From: Pirellula sp.
GTDB taxonomy: Bacteria > Planctomycetota > Planctomycetia > Pirellulales > Lacipirellulaceae
Reading direction: 5' to 3'
Length of the DNA stretch: 64,000 nt
Assembly (NCBI GenBank): GCA_013822725.1
Contig: PNKX01000002.1
Location: forward strand, 191,001-255,000
The notes under the pieces are model-generated. The model was given only the letters and a program-made list of their open reading frames with translations, ran no database searches and was not told the origin of the DNA. Below, one piece after another: positions 63,238-64,000 of the stretch. The translations under genes were made by a program, and so were the position numbers. Position 1 is the stretch's first letter. Each line of letters starts with the position of its first letter.

Positions 63238-64000
63238 TTACTTCCGCACGTAAGCCGAACTCACCGACTGCTTCGGCGCCTCGATCGGCGTCGGCTGAAT
63301 ATCAAACGGCAGCCCGACGAAGTCCTTCGGATGGAAACCATCCATCGCTTCGCCGAACGACTTCGAGAATCGCTGGTCGAATTCGCTGAGGACTTTTTCC
63401 TCAGTATGCTCGGCCTTTTGGATATCTTCGCTGTCGGCGCCGATGGCCTGATAGGTGGCTCGTTCGAACCCGACGTTCGGCGTCGAGGCGCCAAACGTGT
63501 TGACGATGATCTGGGCCTCGCGAGTCGAGGCCGTCAGTTGGCCGTACTGGTTTCGCTGTAAATCGTCGAACGACCCGACGGTGACGTAGCTCTCATAGCG
63601 ATCGTGAAATTCGTACGCTTCCCAACCCTTGCTCCGCAGGGCGACGGCCAGTTTGTGTGCTTTGTCGACGGCAACCACCAACGCGTCGTCTTCCTGGGCG
63701 CGACGAACCGAAGTCCCGTCGGCAGTTCCGTTGTTCGCTTCCTTCAACGATGTCTTGCCGCCGAACGTCGCCACCTTAATCGTGTACTTGCCAGGGCACT
63801 TCAGCAGCGAGTGCTCAAAATCCTTATTCCACTTAGCCACTTCGGGGTCGACGCCGACCGGGGCGAAATACTCCTTCGGCAGGACCGGATTCCGCGTAAT
63901 AAATGCGTGCCCCATCGGTCCGCGATTGACCTGTTTGCCGAGCTTTTGCTTCACCGTACGTTGTAGCTGCCGCACCGTGACTAGGCTTTGGGAAGTCGCT
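63238..64000 (-). CDS. Protein of unknown function (5' end outside the window)
   Basis: The frame stays open through the window edge (the codons before the GTG at 63975 read ATSQSLVTV), so the start lies beyond 64000. The visible 253 residues show a charged N-part (QLQRTVKQKLGKQV), GHAFITRNPVLPKEYF and a stretch AHKLAVALRSKGWEAYEFHD with YESYVTVGSFDD that resembles a SPOR-like alpha/beta unit. The C-terminal part is acidic (TEEKVLSEFDQRFS). The family is not identified. It lies next to a large repeat island. Confidence 0.72.
   Translation of the reverse strand, partial: ATSQSLVTVRQLQRTVKQKLGKQVNRGPMGHAFITRNPVLPKEYFAPVGVDPEVAKWNKDFEHSLLKCPGKYTIKVATFGGKTSLKEANNGTADGTSVRRAQEDDALVVAVDKAHKLAVALRSKGWEAYEFHDRYESYVTVGSFDDLQRNQYGQLTASTREAQIIVNTFGASTPNVGFERATYQAIGADSEDIQKAEHTEEKVLSEFDQRFSKSFGEAMDGFHPKDFVGLPFDIQPTPIEAPKQSVSSAYVRK

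Overview
The window reads as a chromosomal segment of a GC-rich planctomycete, most likely of the order Pirellulales. This rests on a PEP-CTERM/dockerin-type secreted protein, a type II secretion/type IV pilus-like cluster with long prepilin leaders and an oversized GspK-like protein, Gfo/Idh/MocA and creatininase-family enzymes, a DUF1844 protein next to pyrG, and intergenic spaces packed with periodic inverted repeats. No rRNA, tRNA, CRISPR array, prophage or transposase gene was seen. Both ends cut through genes.

Layout. 1-1717: end of a cyclopropane-fatty-acid-synthase-like methyltransferase and an exported proline-rich protein. 2073-20892: one co-directional secretion/pilus cluster with two GspE/PilB ATPases around a PilT ATPase, a GspF/PilC membrane protein with an extra hydrophobic segment, four prepilin-like proteins, and a 2020-residue GspK-like protein. 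21440-28620: a beta-rich dockerin/PEP-CTERM protein, a TlpA thioredoxin, a transglutaminase-like protein, a Met/Cys-rich lipoprotein, an alpha/beta hydrolase and a class IV aminotransferase. 29414-35493: housekeeping block ffh, rpsP, trmD, rplS, a YraN-family gene, pyrG and a DUF1844 gene. 35818-48695: an orphan MraZ-like regulator, a KAS II-like ketosynthase, an old yellow enzyme, an ECF sigma factor with an overlapping membrane protein, a cupin, a Tat-exported dehydrogenase, a CDF transporter, a short UvrC, a phosphohexomutase, a C-terminal-haem cytochrome and a UPF0316 protein. 48972-64000: thioredoxin reductase with an insert, asnS, a creatininase-like protein, small unknowns, a SpoU methyltransferase, an oppA-oppB-oppC set with unusual inserts and no ATPase genes, an M20 peptidase, rdgB and a partial unknown gene.

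The strongest signal not explained by genes is a set of intergenic palindromic elements. Each arm is a degenerate tandem array with a fixed period (about 7, 8, 9 or 10 bases), and several are nested inside one another like Russian dolls. Three near-copies of the same 205-240 bp composite lie at 53098-53304, 55423-55659 and 60089-60322. Other sites keep the outer shell but carry a different core. The 7-base class also runs into the translated leaders of all four prepilins and the start of a cytochrome gene.

All functions are inferred by reading translations and motifs. No database search or folding calculation was run.
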